The notes below the pieces were generated by a model. That model did no database searches. It saw only the letters and a program-made list of their open reading frames with translations, and was not told the DNA's origin. A stretch of 64,000 bases of DNA from Stenotrophomonas bentonitica (GTDB taxonomy: Bacteria > Pseudomonadota > Gammaproteobacteria > Xanthomonadales > Xanthomonadaceae). Positions 48,382 to 56,472 of the stretch are shown one piece after another (within the stretch, counting starts at the first letter, position 1; each line of letters starts with the position of its first letter). Location: assembly GCF_013185915.1 (NCBI RefSeq), contig NZ_JAAZUH010000002.1, positions 124,001-188,000 on the forward strand. The letters run 5' to 3'. The position numbers and the translations under genes were made by a program.

Positions 48382-48397
48382 GTAGGGATTTCCCTAC
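48382..48397. promoter_or_regulatory. Perfect dyad resembling a LuxR-type response-regulator (GacA-like) box
   Basis: GTAGGGATTTCCCTAC is a perfect dyad with seven-base arms. Extended to 18 bases, it matches the GacA/UvrY box TGTAAG-N6-CTTACA at nine of twelve defined positions. It lies between the divergent dipeptidase and comEA genes, about 63 bases before a possible start that would follow a GATAGG hexamer (48441-48446). The assignment is inferred from pattern only. Confidence 0.45.
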
Positions 48398-48528
48398 ACG
48401 ACGTCAGGTATTTAGCTGGCTGTGTGAAGGTGATGTCGACGATAGGCTGTGTGCATGTGGCGAGGGACACTGATTGCTCCGACGGGATGCCGGCAGCAGA
48501 GGGGTCCGAAGTCACAGGGAGCTACACG

Positions 48529-48858
48529 GTGGGGCCTTGGTTTTCGTGGAAGGCGCTGGTGCTGGGACTGATGTTGGCGGGAACCGCTTCGGCGGCCGAC
48601 CGGATCGACATCAACACCGCCGATGCGTCGACGCTGCAGCAGGGATTGACGAACGTGGGGCCCAAAAAGGCCCAGGCGATCGTCGCGTACCGGCGACAAC
48701 ACGGACCTTTCCTCCGGGTCGAGGACCTGGCACGGGTGAAAGGGATAGGGACAGCAACGGTCGAACGGAATCGACGACGGATGACGGTGGGGGCCATGAC
48801 GGCGCCCACGGTGGCACCGCCCAGGAGGGCAGCGCCGACACCCGTTCCAAGGCGCTGA
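48529..48858 (+). CDS. comEA: ComEA-like helix-hairpin-helix DNA-binding protein
   Basis: ComEA binds incoming DNA in the periplasm and helps pull it in during natural transformation. The GTG at 48529, with AGGGAG seven bases upstream, gives 109 residues: a signal peptide (WKALVLGLMLAGTASA) and two helix-hairpin-helix motifs (DINTADASTL ... VGPKKAQAIVAYR, then VKGIGTATVERNR). A proline- and arginine-rich tail follows. The frame extends 35 codons upstream but without a likely start. The type IV pilus motors pilT and pilU are in the same window. A GGA-rich RNA region begins right behind its stop. Confidence 0.9.
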   Translation: MGPWFSWKALVLGLMLAGTASAADRIDINTADASTLQQGLTNVGPKKAQAIVAYRRQHGPFLRVEDLARVKGIGTATVERNRRRMTVGAMTAPTVAPPRRAAPTPVPRR

Positions 48859-48861
48859 CGT

Positions 48862-49162
48862 AACAGGATGGGTCGCGACCGGCATGACGTCGGTCACGGT
48901 GGCCAGGCAGGAGCCGGCCGCCACGACAGCCGCACGGAGGCGGCACGCACGGACGCAGCGCGGAAGGACTGGCGCGGATCCACCAGGACGGTGGCATCCA
49001 GACCCGGGAAGGGGAGGGATGGCGGAACAACATACGGCCGAGTGCATGGAGCATGGCCGGCACCCACACTGGGCAGGACGCACAGGGGGAAGGCGGGATG
49101 CCGACAAGGACGTGACGATTGCCCGGTCCGCACAGGGATGTGTGACCGGGCAATTTCTTTTT
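48862..49162 (+). ncRNA. Candidate CsrA/RsmA-sequestering RNA (GGA-rich) with terminator
   Basis: This 300-base stretch holds no credible gene. On the plus strand, bases 48862-49117 contain about 17 GGA triplets, and on the other strand only two. Several sit in loops of predicted hairpins: GGC-AGGA-GCC (48906-48915), GCCGC-ACGGAG-GCGGC (48929-48944), GCGC with loop GGAAGGACTG (48958-48975), CCACC-AGGAC-GGTGG (48980-48994), TGC-ATGGA-GCA inside a CGGCC/GGCCG stem (49035-49059) and GGC-GGGAT-GCC (49092-49102). A strong intrinsic terminator closes it. Repeated GGA loops are the mark of CsrB/RsmY-type RNAs, which titrate CsrA/RsmA. It may be a 3'-part of the comEA transcript or have its own promoter; the 5' end is not defined. 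Confidence 0.65.
49118..49162 (+). terminator. Strong intrinsic terminator of the GGA-rich RNA/comEA transcript
   Basis: A perfect 11-base stem (ATTGCCCGGTC / GACCGGGCAAT) is followed by TTCTTTTT on the plus strand only. It ends transcripts coming from comEA and the GGA-rich region before the L,D-transpeptidase gene begins 39 bases later. Confidence 0.9.
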
Positions 49163-49200
49163 GGGTGTAGCGTAGACCCCTCCCCACACGGAACGACCCG

Positions 49201-50247
49201 ATGCCCTCACGCCGCAGGTTGCTGACGTTTGCCTTGACCTCACTGGTAGCCGGTTCAATGGCGCCTGCATGGGCAGCCACCACGCCCACCATCAAAGAAC
49301 CCGCCGGCCCTACCGACCTCAAGCCCGGCCAGTTTCTCTGGCATCCGGAGATTTCCCCGGCCGGTCCAATCGTGCTGGTGGTAAGCCTGGATGAGCAGCG
49401 CGCCTACGTGTACCGCAACGGCATCGCCATCGGCCTGAGCACGATCAGTTCGGGCAAGCCCGGGCATGAAACGCCTACGGGCGTGTTCACCATCCTGCAG
49501 AAGGACAAGGACCACAAGTCCAACCTCTACAACAGCGCGCCCATGCCCTACATGCAGCGCCTGACCTGGGACGGCATCGCGCTGCACGGCGGCAACCTGC
49601 CCGGGCACCCGGCGTCGCACGGCTGCGTGCGCTTGCCGCAGGCGTTCGCGCAGAAGCTGTTCGGCGAAACCCAGCGCGGCGACACCGTGGTGGTGGCCGA
49701 CGCAAAGAGCGCGCCGATGACCCTGGCCTACCCGGCGGTGCTGGCGCCGGTGAACAGCACCGGCAAGGCGCTGGTCGAGACCACCGATGCGCCGGACCAC
49801 TACTGGAATGACGGCGCGGCGCCTGCGGGGCAGGTCGGCATCCTGGTCAGCCTGCACGACCAGCGGCTGTACGTGCTGCGTGATGGCGTGCTGATCGGTG
49901 AGTCGCGGCTGGAAGCCAAGGCGCTGCCCGCGTTCGAGGGCACCACCCTGTTCGTGATGCAGCAGGGGTATTCGGACGTGGCCAGCCCCCTTGATTCGAC
50001 CCAGAAGCTGCACAAGTGGACCGCGTACCCGCTGCTGGGGCAGAGCGCGGGCAATGCCAGCCCGGACCTGCTGGCCACGCCCAGCCTGCCGATGGCGCTG
50101 CCGCCGTCGTTCGCCGCGCAGCTGTACAAGGCGTTGGTGCCCGGAACCACGTTGCTGGTGACCAGCCTGCCGGCGGTACGCCCGGTGGCAGATGAACAGA
50201 ACCTGCAGCCGGTATTGGAATCCGATGCGGCTGGAGCCACCTTGTAG
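49201..50247 (+). CDS. Exported L,D-transpeptidase (YkuD)
   Basis: The 348-residue protein starts with a signal peptide (RRRLLTFALTSLVAGSMAPAWA, split). A YkuD catalytic domain at about 55-165 includes HGGNLPGHPASHGCVRLP near residue 130; the cysteine is the nucleophile and the histidine its partner. A second region (about 200-310) repeats parts of the fold without a cysteine motif. L,D-transpeptidases make 3-3 crosslinks or attach proteins to peptidoglycan. The next gene, two bases on, encodes a second enzyme of this kind. Confidence 0.93.
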   Translation: MPSRRRLLTFALTSLVAGSMAPAWAATTPTIKEPAGPTDLKPGQFLWHPEISPAGPIVLVVSLDEQRAYVYRNGIAIGLSTISSGKPGHETPTGVFTILQKDKDHKSNLYNSAPMPYMQRLTWDGIALHGGNLPGHPASHGCVRLPQAFAQKLFGETQRGDTVVVADAKSAPMTLAYPAVLAPVNSTGKALVETTDAPDHYWNDGAAPAGQVGILVSLHDQRLYVLRDGVLIGESRLEAKALPAFEGTTLFVMQQGYSDVASPLDSTQKLHKWTAYPLLGQSAGNASPDLLATPSLPMALPPSFAAQLYKALVPGTTLLVTSLPAVRPVADEQNLQPVLESDAAGATL

Positions 50248-50249
50248 GG

Positions 50250-51023
50250 ATGGCCTATCGGATTTCGCTTTCGCTGTTGGGTGTCCTGACGCTCGCAATT
50301 CCCAATGCGTCCGGTAGCGCCGGCCGTTGGCCGGCCCAGGCGGTGTCGGGAGCCGGCCAGCGGCCGGCACTACCGGTGGGTCGGGTGGTGGCCGAGTCCG
50401 GTCGTCGACCGGCGCTACCGGCAGACCAGATGGCCGAGATGATGGCGCGGGCGGCGCCCAATGCCGACCGCAAGGTGCTGAAGCTGGCGGCGCAGGCGAT
50501 GACCTGCGCGCTGCGGCGGCCGGAGCTGGGTGTCGATCCGGGCCGTCTGAGCGTGATCGATTATTCGCGCCCGTCTACCGAACAGCGCATGTGGGTGTTC
50601 GACCTGGCCCGGCAGAAGCTGCTGTTCGAGGAATGGGTCGCGCATGGCCGCAACAGCGGCAGCAATGCAACCGAGCGCTTCTCCAACCGTGACGGCAGCT
50701 TCATGTCCAGCATTGGCGCGTTCACCGCCAAGGAAACCTACATGGGCGGCAACGGCTATTCGCTGCGCCTGGATGGCCTGGAGCCGGGCTTCAACGACAA
50801 CGCGCGCGACCGCGCCATCGTCATCCACGGTGCGCCGTACGTGAACCCCACCATCGCGCGCCTGCAGGGCCGGCTCGGCCGCAGCCTGGGCTGCCCCGCC
50901 GTGCGCCTGACCGTGGCGCGACCCCTGATCGACAGCCTGCAGGGCGGGGCGATGGTATTCGCCTACTACCCGGACAAGGACTGGCTGGCGCGTTCGAAGC
51001 TGCTCAGCACCGACTGCGGCTGA
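50250..51023 (+). CDS. Murein L,D-transpeptidase catalytic domain protein with SMAG-derived insert
   Basis: The 257-residue protein belongs to the YkuD-related murein L,D-transpeptidase catalytic family: DYSRPSTEQRMWVFDL near 105-120, GRNSGSNATERFSNRDGS near 130-147, HGAPYVNP near 192 and the active-site GRSLGCPAVRL near 211. A signal-like start (residues 5-20) is followed at 22-58 by a stretch of GSAGRWPAQ/GAGQRPALP repeats that is the in-frame translation of SMAG palindromes. The first ATG lies two bases behind the previous gene. The insert has left the domain untouched. Confidence 0.88.
   Translation: MAYRISLSLLGVLTLAIPNASGSAGRWPAQAVSGAGQRPALPVGRVVAESGRRPALPADQMAEMMARAAPNADRKVLKLAAQAMTCALRRPELGVDPGRLSVIDYSRPSTEQRMWVFDLARQKLLFEEWVAHGRNSGSNATERFSNRDGSFMSSIGAFTAKETYMGGNGYSLRLDGLEPGFNDNARDRAIVIHGAPYVNPTIARLQGRLGRSLGCPAVRLTVARPLIDSLQGGAMVFAYYPDKDWLARSKLLSTDCG
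50314..50418. repeat. Three SMAG/REP copies inside a coding region
   Basis: One direct (50314-50335) and two inverted copies (50352-50373 and about 50398-50418) of the GTAG-headed GCCGGCC/CCGGTCG palindromes lie inside the second L,D-transpeptidase gene, between its signal peptide and catalytic domain. They are read without a frameshift or stop. SMAG elements normally avoid genes. Confidence 0.85.
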
Positions 51024-51037
51024 GGCACAATGGCGGC

Positions 51038-51637
51038 ATGTCGACCGCCCCTGACCTGAGCGCCGCCACGCGCGTCATTCCGAGTTTCGAGTATCGCCGC
51101 GAGCGCTGGCGCAACGGCCTGGGCTGGACGCGCGAGATCCTGCGCGTGCCCGACAGCGACGACTGGCAGGTGCGGTTGTCGATCGCCGAGATCGAACAGG
51201 ATGCGGCGTTCTCGTCGTTCCCCGGCATCGAGCGCGAGCTGGTGCTGCTGCGGGGTGAGGGGTTGCGGCTGCGCTTCGCCGACGGCGCCGTTCATACCTT
51301 GATGCCGCCGCACGACCGGCTGCGTTTTGCCGGTGAAGCGCAGGTCAGCGGCGAGCTCGTGGACGGGGTGACGCACGACTTCAACCTGATGTGGCGGCGC
51401 GACCAGGTCCACGCTGAACTGCTGCACCGTCCGCTGGTAGGCAGCATGTTCTTCTTCACGGAGCCGGACACCGCGTGGGCGATTCATCTGTTGGCCGGGC
51501 AAGCGGAGTTCGAGGGAGAGCCGGATATGCCTGCGTTGCAGCAGGGCGATACGGCATGGCTGGCGGCGGGCGAGCGACGCCGGTACGCATTGCGCGGAGG
51601 CGGCGAAGTACTGGCAATCCGTCTGGAGCAGCGGTAG
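51038..51637 (+). CDS. hutD: HutD/Ves family cupin protein
   Basis: The 199-residue protein matches HutD/Ves: YRRERWRNGLGWTREI near residue 18, WQVRLSIAEIEQDAAFSSFPGIERELVLL near 45-75 (split) and GGEVLAIRLEQ at the end. HutD is thought to bind histidine-derived compounds and limit the hut pathway; no hut genes are in this window, so this may be another family member. Its TAG stop is part of a GTAG repeat head at 51634. Confidence 0.88.
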   Translation: MSTAPDLSAATRVIPSFEYRRERWRNGLGWTREILRVPDSDDWQVRLSIAEIEQDAAFSSFPGIERELVLLRGEGLRLRFADGAVHTLMPPHDRLRFAGEAQVSGELVDGVTHDFNLMWRRDQVHAELLHRPLVGSMFFFTEPDTAWAIHLLAGQAEFEGEPDMPALQQGDTAWLAAGERRRYALRGGGEVLAIRLEQR

Positions 51638-51776
51638 GGTCGCATCCCAATCGACCGCACGTATGGATGATCGGCGCGGCGAAGGCATGACCTGTGCCGG
51701 AGAAGGTGTTCGTCGTTGGTCATGGCCCCAAAGAACGTTGCACCGTTATCGGCGGTCGATCGGGATGCGACCCTAC
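51634..51776. repeat. Inverted pair of GTAGGGTCGCATCCC-type repeats
   Basis: A direct copy (51634-51658) and an inverted copy (51752-51776) of another GTAG-headed element are separated by 93 bases with no gene. They lie between the convergent hutD and flavoreductase genes. The hutD stop codon is inside the first copy. The right copy ends 16 bases before the flavoreductase stop. Confidence 0.8.
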
Positions 51777-51792
51777 CGGCGATGTGCGCCGG

Positions 51793-53403
51793 TCAGTACA
51801 CGTCGCGGCGATAGCGGCCTGCCACGATCAACGCTTCCTTGCCGTCGCGGCCCAATGCCTGCTCAATAACGGCGTCCACCGCCGGGGCCATGCCCTGCAG
51901 GCTGCCGCAGACCAGGATCGTGGCGCCTTCGCGGACCCACTGGCGCAGGGTGTCCAGCTCGGCCAGCAGGCGGTCCTGCACGTAACGGTGGGCGCCACCG
52001 TCGCGGCTGAAGACCGTGTCCAGCTTCGCGATCATGCCTTCGCGCTGCCAGCGCTGGATGTCCTGGCCGAAATGGAAATCGTGCGCGGCGGTGCGCTCGC
52101 CGAACAGCAGCCAGTTGCGCGTGGCGCCGAGCTCGACCCGCGCGCGCAGGTGCGCACGCAGCCCCGCTATGCCGGTGCCGTTGCCGATCAGGATCAACGG
52201 AACTTCCGCCGAGGGCGCATGGAAATTAGGATTGCTGCGGAAGCGCAGGTCGATGCTCCCGCCCAGCTGTGCGTAGTCGCACAGCCACCCACTGCCCAGC
52301 CCGGGCGTGCCATCCGGCCGCAACAATCGGCGCAGCAACAGTAGAACCTGGCCTTCGGCCGGCGTGCTGGCGATCGAGTACTCGCGGTGCGGCAGCGGTT
52401 TGAGTGCGGCCACCAGCGCGGCGTCATCGGCCGGTACCGAGTCGGGTAACACCGGCAGGTGCGAGCGCGCCAGCCAGTCGTGCATCGACCGCCCTTCGAC
52501 CATCGCAGCACCGTCGCGCGCATGCCGCGCCAGCCATGCATCGACCTCGGCCGCGCCATGCTGCGGCCCGATCTCGACCACGTCGCCGGCCTGCCACGGC
52601 GGCAGCACGCCGTCGGCGGGGACCAGCGCGACCTGCCAGGTGGCCGCGCCCGGGCTGCCCGCGTTGACCTGTTCGCGCGCGCGCAGCTGCCAGTGCTGGT
52701 ACTGCGCCGGCGCCCAGTCCGGCAGGTCGGTGGCGTTGCCGCCGAGCTGGCCGAGCAGTTGCTGCCAGTGGCGCAGCGCGGCCGGGTCGGCGTTGTCCAC
52801 CTCCACGGTGTCGAACAGCGGGTGCGCGCCGTGCTGGCGCAGCCAGGCATCGAGCTGGTGGCCGAACGCGCAGAAGTGGCCATAGCTGCGGTCGCCCAGC
52901 GCCAACACGCCGTACTGCAGGTGTGGCAGTGCCAGCTCCTGCGGCATTACCCGGCGCAGGAACGGCAGTGCATGGTCGGGCGCGTCGCCCTCGCCGGTGG
53001 TGCTGGCGATCAGCAGCATTCGAGTGGACTGTTGCAGCAGCGGCGCATCGACCTGGTGCAGGCCCCGAACCCGCACGGACATGCCGGACGCACGCAACAC
53101 CTCGGCGCTGCGTTCGCACAGCTGCTGCGCGAAGCCGGTCTGGCTGGCCCAGACCAGCAGCAGCGGTGCCTGTCCGTTGTCGGCAGGCGCGTCATCGCGG
53201 CTGCGACCGCGCCACCACAGCAGCGCGCACAGTGCGGCGTAGGCGGCGATGCTGCCGGCCGCCCAGCGCCAGTGCGAGGCCAGCGGCGCGGCGCGCCACC
53301 AGTCTTCCTGGAGATGCAGGCGCAGCAGCAGCCAGGCGAGCAGCGCCAGCGCGATCATCACCGCGACATTGCCCAGTACCGCCCGCGACGGGCTGCGCTT
53401 CAT
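51793..53403 (-). CDS. Membrane-anchored flavodoxin/FAD reductase (sulfite-reductase-alpha-like)
   Basis: The 536-residue protein has two N-terminal membrane helices (about 10-27 and 42-64). A flavodoxin domain at about 80-215 (ASQTGFAQQLCERSAE; STTGEGDAPD; GDRSYGHFCAFG) follows. An FAD/NAD(P)H reductase part lies from about 250 (REYSIAST; GNGTGIAGLRAHL; CGSLQGMAPAVD). It moves electrons from NAD(P)H through FAD and FMN, probably to an inner-membrane or periplasmic acceptor. It overlaps apbE by four bases at the end of the iron module, so iron reduction is likely but not shown. Confidence 0.88.
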   Translation of the reverse strand: MKRSPSRAVLGNVAVMIALALLAWLLLRLHLQEDWWRAAPLASHWRWAAGSIAAYAALCALLWWRGRSRDDAPADNGQAPLLLVWASQTGFAQQLCERSAEVLRASGMSVRVRGLHQVDAPLLQQSTRMLLIASTTGEGDAPDHALPFLRRVMPQELALPHLQYGVLALGDRSYGHFCAFGHQLDAWLRQHGAHPLFDTVEVDNADPAALRHWQQLLGQLGGNATDLPDWAPAQYQHWQLRAREQVNAGSPGAATWQVALVPADGVLPPWQAGDVVEIGPQHGAAEVDAWLARHARDGAAMVEGRSMHDWLARSHLPVLPDSVPADDAALVAALKPLPHREYSIASTPAEGQVLLLLRRLLRPDGTPGLGSGWLCDYAQLGGSIDLRFRSNPNFHAPSAEVPLILIGNGTGIAGLRAHLRARVELGATRNWLLFGERTAAHDFHFGQDIQRWQREGMIAKLDTVFSRDGGAHRYVQDRLLAELDTLRQWVREGATILVCGSLQGMAPAVDAVIEQALGRDGKEALIVAGRYRRDVY

Positions 53404-54377
53404 GCGGCCTCGCCCTGTTCGGCGAGCAGGTGTGCGAATGCATCGCTCAGGTGTTCTTCAACGCCGTGCGCGGTGCGGGTGACGAAGCGCGCTGCCAGTC
53501 CGTGTGCATTGGCAAAGGCGAGGCCTTCGTCGTGGCCCATCACGGTCAAGGCAGTGGCCCAGCCGTCCGCGTGCATGGCCTCACGCGCCACCACCGTGAG
53601 CGCGGCGGCTTCGCGGCTGACCGGTGCCCCCACGCGCGGGTCCAATGTGTGGCTGTACTGCGCGCCATCCGCGGTGAACTGATGCCAGCGGTCGCCGGAG
53701 GTGGCCACGGCAAGGTCATCCAACGCGAGGACGCGTGGAGGATGGGTCAGTTGCGCCTCTTCTTCGGGGCCGGCTTCGACCAGCACGCGCCACGGGTGGC
53801 CGTCCGGCTTGCGGCCGTAACCGTGCAGTTCGCCGCCCACTTCAACAAGCGCTGCGGCAATGCCCTGCGTGCGCAGCCAGCGGCTGACCAGGTCGACCGC
53901 GAAGCCTTTGGCGATGGCGGAGAGATCCAGCTCCAGCCCGCCCGGTTGCAGCAGCGCGGCGTCCTGCATGTGCAGGCGCTGCCAGCCGCAGCGGGCGCGG
54001 GTGGCGGCCAGCAGGTCCGGATCCGGTACACGCTGTGCGTGCGCCTGGGCACCGAAGCCCCACAGGGCCACCAGCGGGCCGACGGTGGGATCGAAGGCGC
54101 CATTGCTGCGCTCGGCGACATCGAGTGCGCAGCGCATGACCTCAGCGAAGAGTTCCGGCAGCGGCACGGTGGTGCCGGCCGCTGCGCGGTTGAAACGCGA
54201 TATGTCGCTTGCCGCTTCCCACGTGCTCATCTGTGCCACCACGGTGTCCAGCTGCGCCTGGATGCCCGCATGCAGCGGGTGCAGGTCGCGGTTGGGCGAG
54301 GCGGTCAGTTTTACCTGCCAGGTGGTGCCCATGGTGTGACCACCGAGGCTGGCGATGTCGTGGGGCACAGACGTCAT
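53400..54377 (-). CDS. apbE: FAD:protein FMN transferase (ApbE family)
   Basis: ApbE attaches FMN covalently to threonine or serine in target flavoproteins in the periplasm. The 325-residue product shows GGHTMGTTWQVKL near residue 10, FDPTVGPLVALWGFG near 105-120, LDLSAIAKGFAVD near 165 and the RVGAPVS motif near 256. No signal peptide is evident. It overlaps the flavoreductase, and both probably work in the same electron-transfer chain. The start at 54377 is four bases behind DUF4198. Confidence 0.94.
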   Translation of the reverse strand: MTSVPHDIASLGGHTMGTTWQVKLTASPNRDLHPLHAGIQAQLDTVVAQMSTWEAASDISRFNRAAAGTTVPLPELFAEVMRCALDVAERSNGAFDPTVGPLVALWGFGAQAHAQRVPDPDLLAATRARCGWQRLHMQDAALLQPGGLELDLSAIAKGFAVDLVSRWLRTQGIAAALVEVGGELHGYGRKPDGHPWRVLVEAGPEEEAQLTHPPRVLALDDLAVATSGDRWHQFTADGAQYSHTLDPRVGAPVSREAAALTVVAREAMHADGWATALTVMGHDEGLAFANAHGLAARFVTRTAHGVEEHLSDAFAHLLAEQGEAA

Positions 54378-54381
54378 GGGG

Positions 54382-55188
54382 TTATTGCGGGAGCACTTCC
54401 AGGGTGGCCACATAGTTCAAACGACGGGACTTCGCCTGCTTCAGCGTGGTCTTCTTGTCCTCGCTGCTGGTTTCCAGCCAGTACATGCCGGCTTCCGGCC
54501 AGGTCACGCTGAACTCGCCGTTCTTGTCGCTGGTGACCTTGATCTCGTCCTGGGCGTTGCGATAGCGCGTACCGCCGCGGGTGATTTCGAAGGCCAGGCC
54601 GGCGCGCGGCTTGCCGTCGACCAGCACGCGGAACTTCGCTTCCTCACCGGAGAACAGGTCGTTGGGGTGGCCCAGCGCGACCAGCTCGATGCCCACCTTG
54701 GTCGGCGCCAGCGCGGTGGCGTTCGGGGTGCCGTTGGTGACGAAGGTTTCGATGCGGTTGACCGACTGGCTGACCTGCAGCTTCTTCGCCTTCTTCGGCA
54801 CTTCGGTGGCGAAGGTCGCCACGGTGCCGCGCCAGCGCTTGGGCTTGCCGTCTTCTTCCCAGCTGGCCGAGAGGCCGTTGTTGACCGAGGCCAGGCGGTA
54901 GGTGCCCTGCTGGGTCAGTTCGACGTCGAACACGCTGCGGAACTTGCCGGTGGAGGCGTTCTGCGGCTGCACGGTGGTGCCGTCCGGCGCGGTGATGACC
55001 AGGCTTTCCAGGCGCAGCGGCACGTGGTTGAAGTAGAACAGGTCGTTGGACACCGCCGCGTCGACGGTGATCCAGGGGTGCTCACCGGCGATGACGGTCT
55101 GCGACGGCTGCAGCCAGGCCTTGTGGGCGAGGGCGGAGAACGGAAGTGCGGCGGCCAGGGCGGCGGCCAGGACGAGCGAGCGCTTCAT
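54382..55188 (-). CDS. DUF4198 periplasmic protein
   Basis: The 268-residue protein has a signal peptide ([18 protein letters not shown]) and a DUF4198 beta-rich domain: [28 protein letters not shown] (split) near 18-45, [24 protein letters not shown] and [17 protein letters not shown]. The family is frequently found beside TonB-dependent receptors and PepSY genes, like a periplasmic metal-binding helper. The ATG at 55188 has GGAG six bases before it. Confidence 0.88.
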   Translation of the reverse strand: MKRSLVLAAALAAALPFSALAHKAWLQPSQTVIAGEHPWITVDAAVSNDLFYFNHVPLRLESLVITAPDGTTVQPQNASTGKFRSVFDVELTQQGTYRLASVNNGLSASWEEDGKPKRWRGTVATFATEVPKKAKKLQVSQSVNRIETFVTNGTPNATALAPTKVGIELVALGHPNDLFSGEEAKFRVLVDGKPRAGLAFEITRGGTRYRNAQDEIKVTSDKNGEFSVTWPEAGMYWLETSSEDKKTTLKQAKSRRLNYVATLEVLPQ

Positions 55189-55244
55189 CAACAACTCCAT
55201 GACGGGTAAAGGGCGCCCTTCCACGGGGAAAGGCGGCGGGAAGA

Positions 55245-55763
55245 TCAGGGCTTGGCCGACAGCGTGACCAGGCCCAGCTCGGTGCTGCCTTGGGCCTTGC
55301 CGCTCTGCGGCGCGGTCGCCGGCCAGGTGAAGGGAACCTTGAGCAGCTCGCGGCCGCCGACTTCGCGCACCGCTTCCACCACCAGGGTGTAGTTGCCCGG
55401 GGCGAGCGACTTCAAGGCCGGCTGCTTGTCGGTGAACGACAGCGCGTGGGTGCCGGCCGGCTTGGTCGGACCGGTCACGCCGTCCACCGGCACCTTCAGC
55501 TCACGCCCGCTCTTGCGCCACCACTGGCGCAGGTCCGGGAGCCACTTGGTGCCGTGGCCTTCGCTGTTGCCGGTCTGCTGGTACCAGACCGCCAGGCTGG
55601 CTGCGACCTTCTGGTCGGCGCCTTCCAGCCACACCGCCACGTAGGGCCGGTGGTACTCGGCCACGTTGAGCTTGGGCACCTCGACGTTGATGTCCAGGGT
55701 GGTGGCGTAGGCCGGCGAGGTGGCCAGCAGGCCGCTCAGGGCGATGGTGAGGGTGACGCGCAT
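55245..55763 (-). CDS. DUF2271 periplasmic protein
   Basis: The 172-residue protein has a signal peptide ([16 protein letters not shown]) and a DUF2271 domain: [26 protein letters not shown] (split), [29 protein letters not shown] (split) and the tail. It lies 57 bases upstream of the DUF4198 gene and 31 bases behind PepSY. The PepSY-DUF2271-DUF4198-apbE-flavoreductase order is a known composite around iron uptake. No enzymatic site is evident. Confidence 0.9.
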   Translation of the reverse strand: MRVTLTIALSGLLATSPAYATTLDINVEVPKLNVAEYHRPYVAVWLEGADQKVAASLAVWYQQTGNSEGHGTKWLPDLRQWWRKSGRELKVPVDGVTGPTKPAGTHALSFTDKQPALKSLAPGNYTLVVEAVREVGGRELLKVPFTWPATAPQSGKAQGSTELGLVTLSAKP

Positions 55764-55794
55764 GGTGCGGCTCCGGAAGGGTGGGGTAGGCGGG

Positions 55795-56442
55795 TCAGTG
55801 GATCAGGATCAGGGCGATCAGCAGCGGCACCATCAGGCCGAGCCCGACCAGTGGCCAGGTCATGCGCCGTTGGCGGGCATGCAGGTGCAGCAGGAACAGG
55901 CCGGTGATGCAGAACACCAGGCAGGCCACCGCGAAGATGTCGAGGAACCAGCCCCAGGCCGGCCCCGCGTTGCGCCCCTTGTGCAGGTCGTTGAAGTACG
56001 ACACCCAGCCACGTGAGGTCGCTTCGTACTCCACCGCGCCGCTTTCGCGGTCGATGCTCAGCCAGGCGTCGCCACCGGGGCTGGGCATGGAGAGGTAGAT
56101 CTCCTCGGGGGACCACTCGGCCGGCCGGCGGCCGACGGAAATGCCCAGTTCGCGATCCAGCCAGCGCGCGGCGGGGCGGGGCACCGGGGCGTTGCCATCG
56201 GTGCGGTCGCCGAGTTGGCCGAGCAGCTCGGCCGGCAGTTCCAGTTGCCGGTTGACCACCTGCGGCGTGGCCTCGATTCTGGCCGCGTGATTCAGGGTGA
56301 TACCCGTGGCCGCGAACAGCAGCATGCCGATCAGGCACACCGCTGAGCTGATCCAATGCCATTGGTGCAGGGTGCGGAGCCAGAAGCCCCGGCTCTGCTG
56401 TTGCTGCACGGCGGTGGAAGGAGCGCTGGTGGCCACGGGCAC
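55795..56442 (-). CDS. PepSY-associated TM helix protein, iron module 2
   Basis: The 215-residue protein has three hydrophobic segments (about 25-50, 155-178 and 190-215) and a periplasmic part, with conserved [27 protein letters not shown] (split) near 26-52 and [29 protein letters not shown] (split) near 150-178. It is a short PepSY_TM protein that carries haem- or metal-ligand-like histidines. It opens the five-gene downstream operon. Confidence 0.9.
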   Translation of the reverse strand: MPVATSAPSTAVQQQQSRGFWLRTLHQWHWISSAVCLIGMLLFAATGITLNHAARIEATPQVVNRQLELPAELLGQLGDRTDGNAPVPRPAARWLDRELGISVGRRPAEWSPEEIYLSMPSPGGDAWLSIDRESGAVEYEATSRGWVSYFNDLHKGRNAGPAWGWFLDIFAVACLVFCITGLFLLHLHARQRRMTWPLVGLGLMVPLLIALILIH

Positions 56443-56472
56443 GGAAAGGGGAGCGAATAGCGAATTACACCA

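Noticed and set aside
48424-48528. Upstream start of comEA at 48424
   Set aside because: The extra 35 residues contain no signal-like feature and would cover the probable promoter region. The GTG at 48529 has a good ribosome site and starts the signal peptide.
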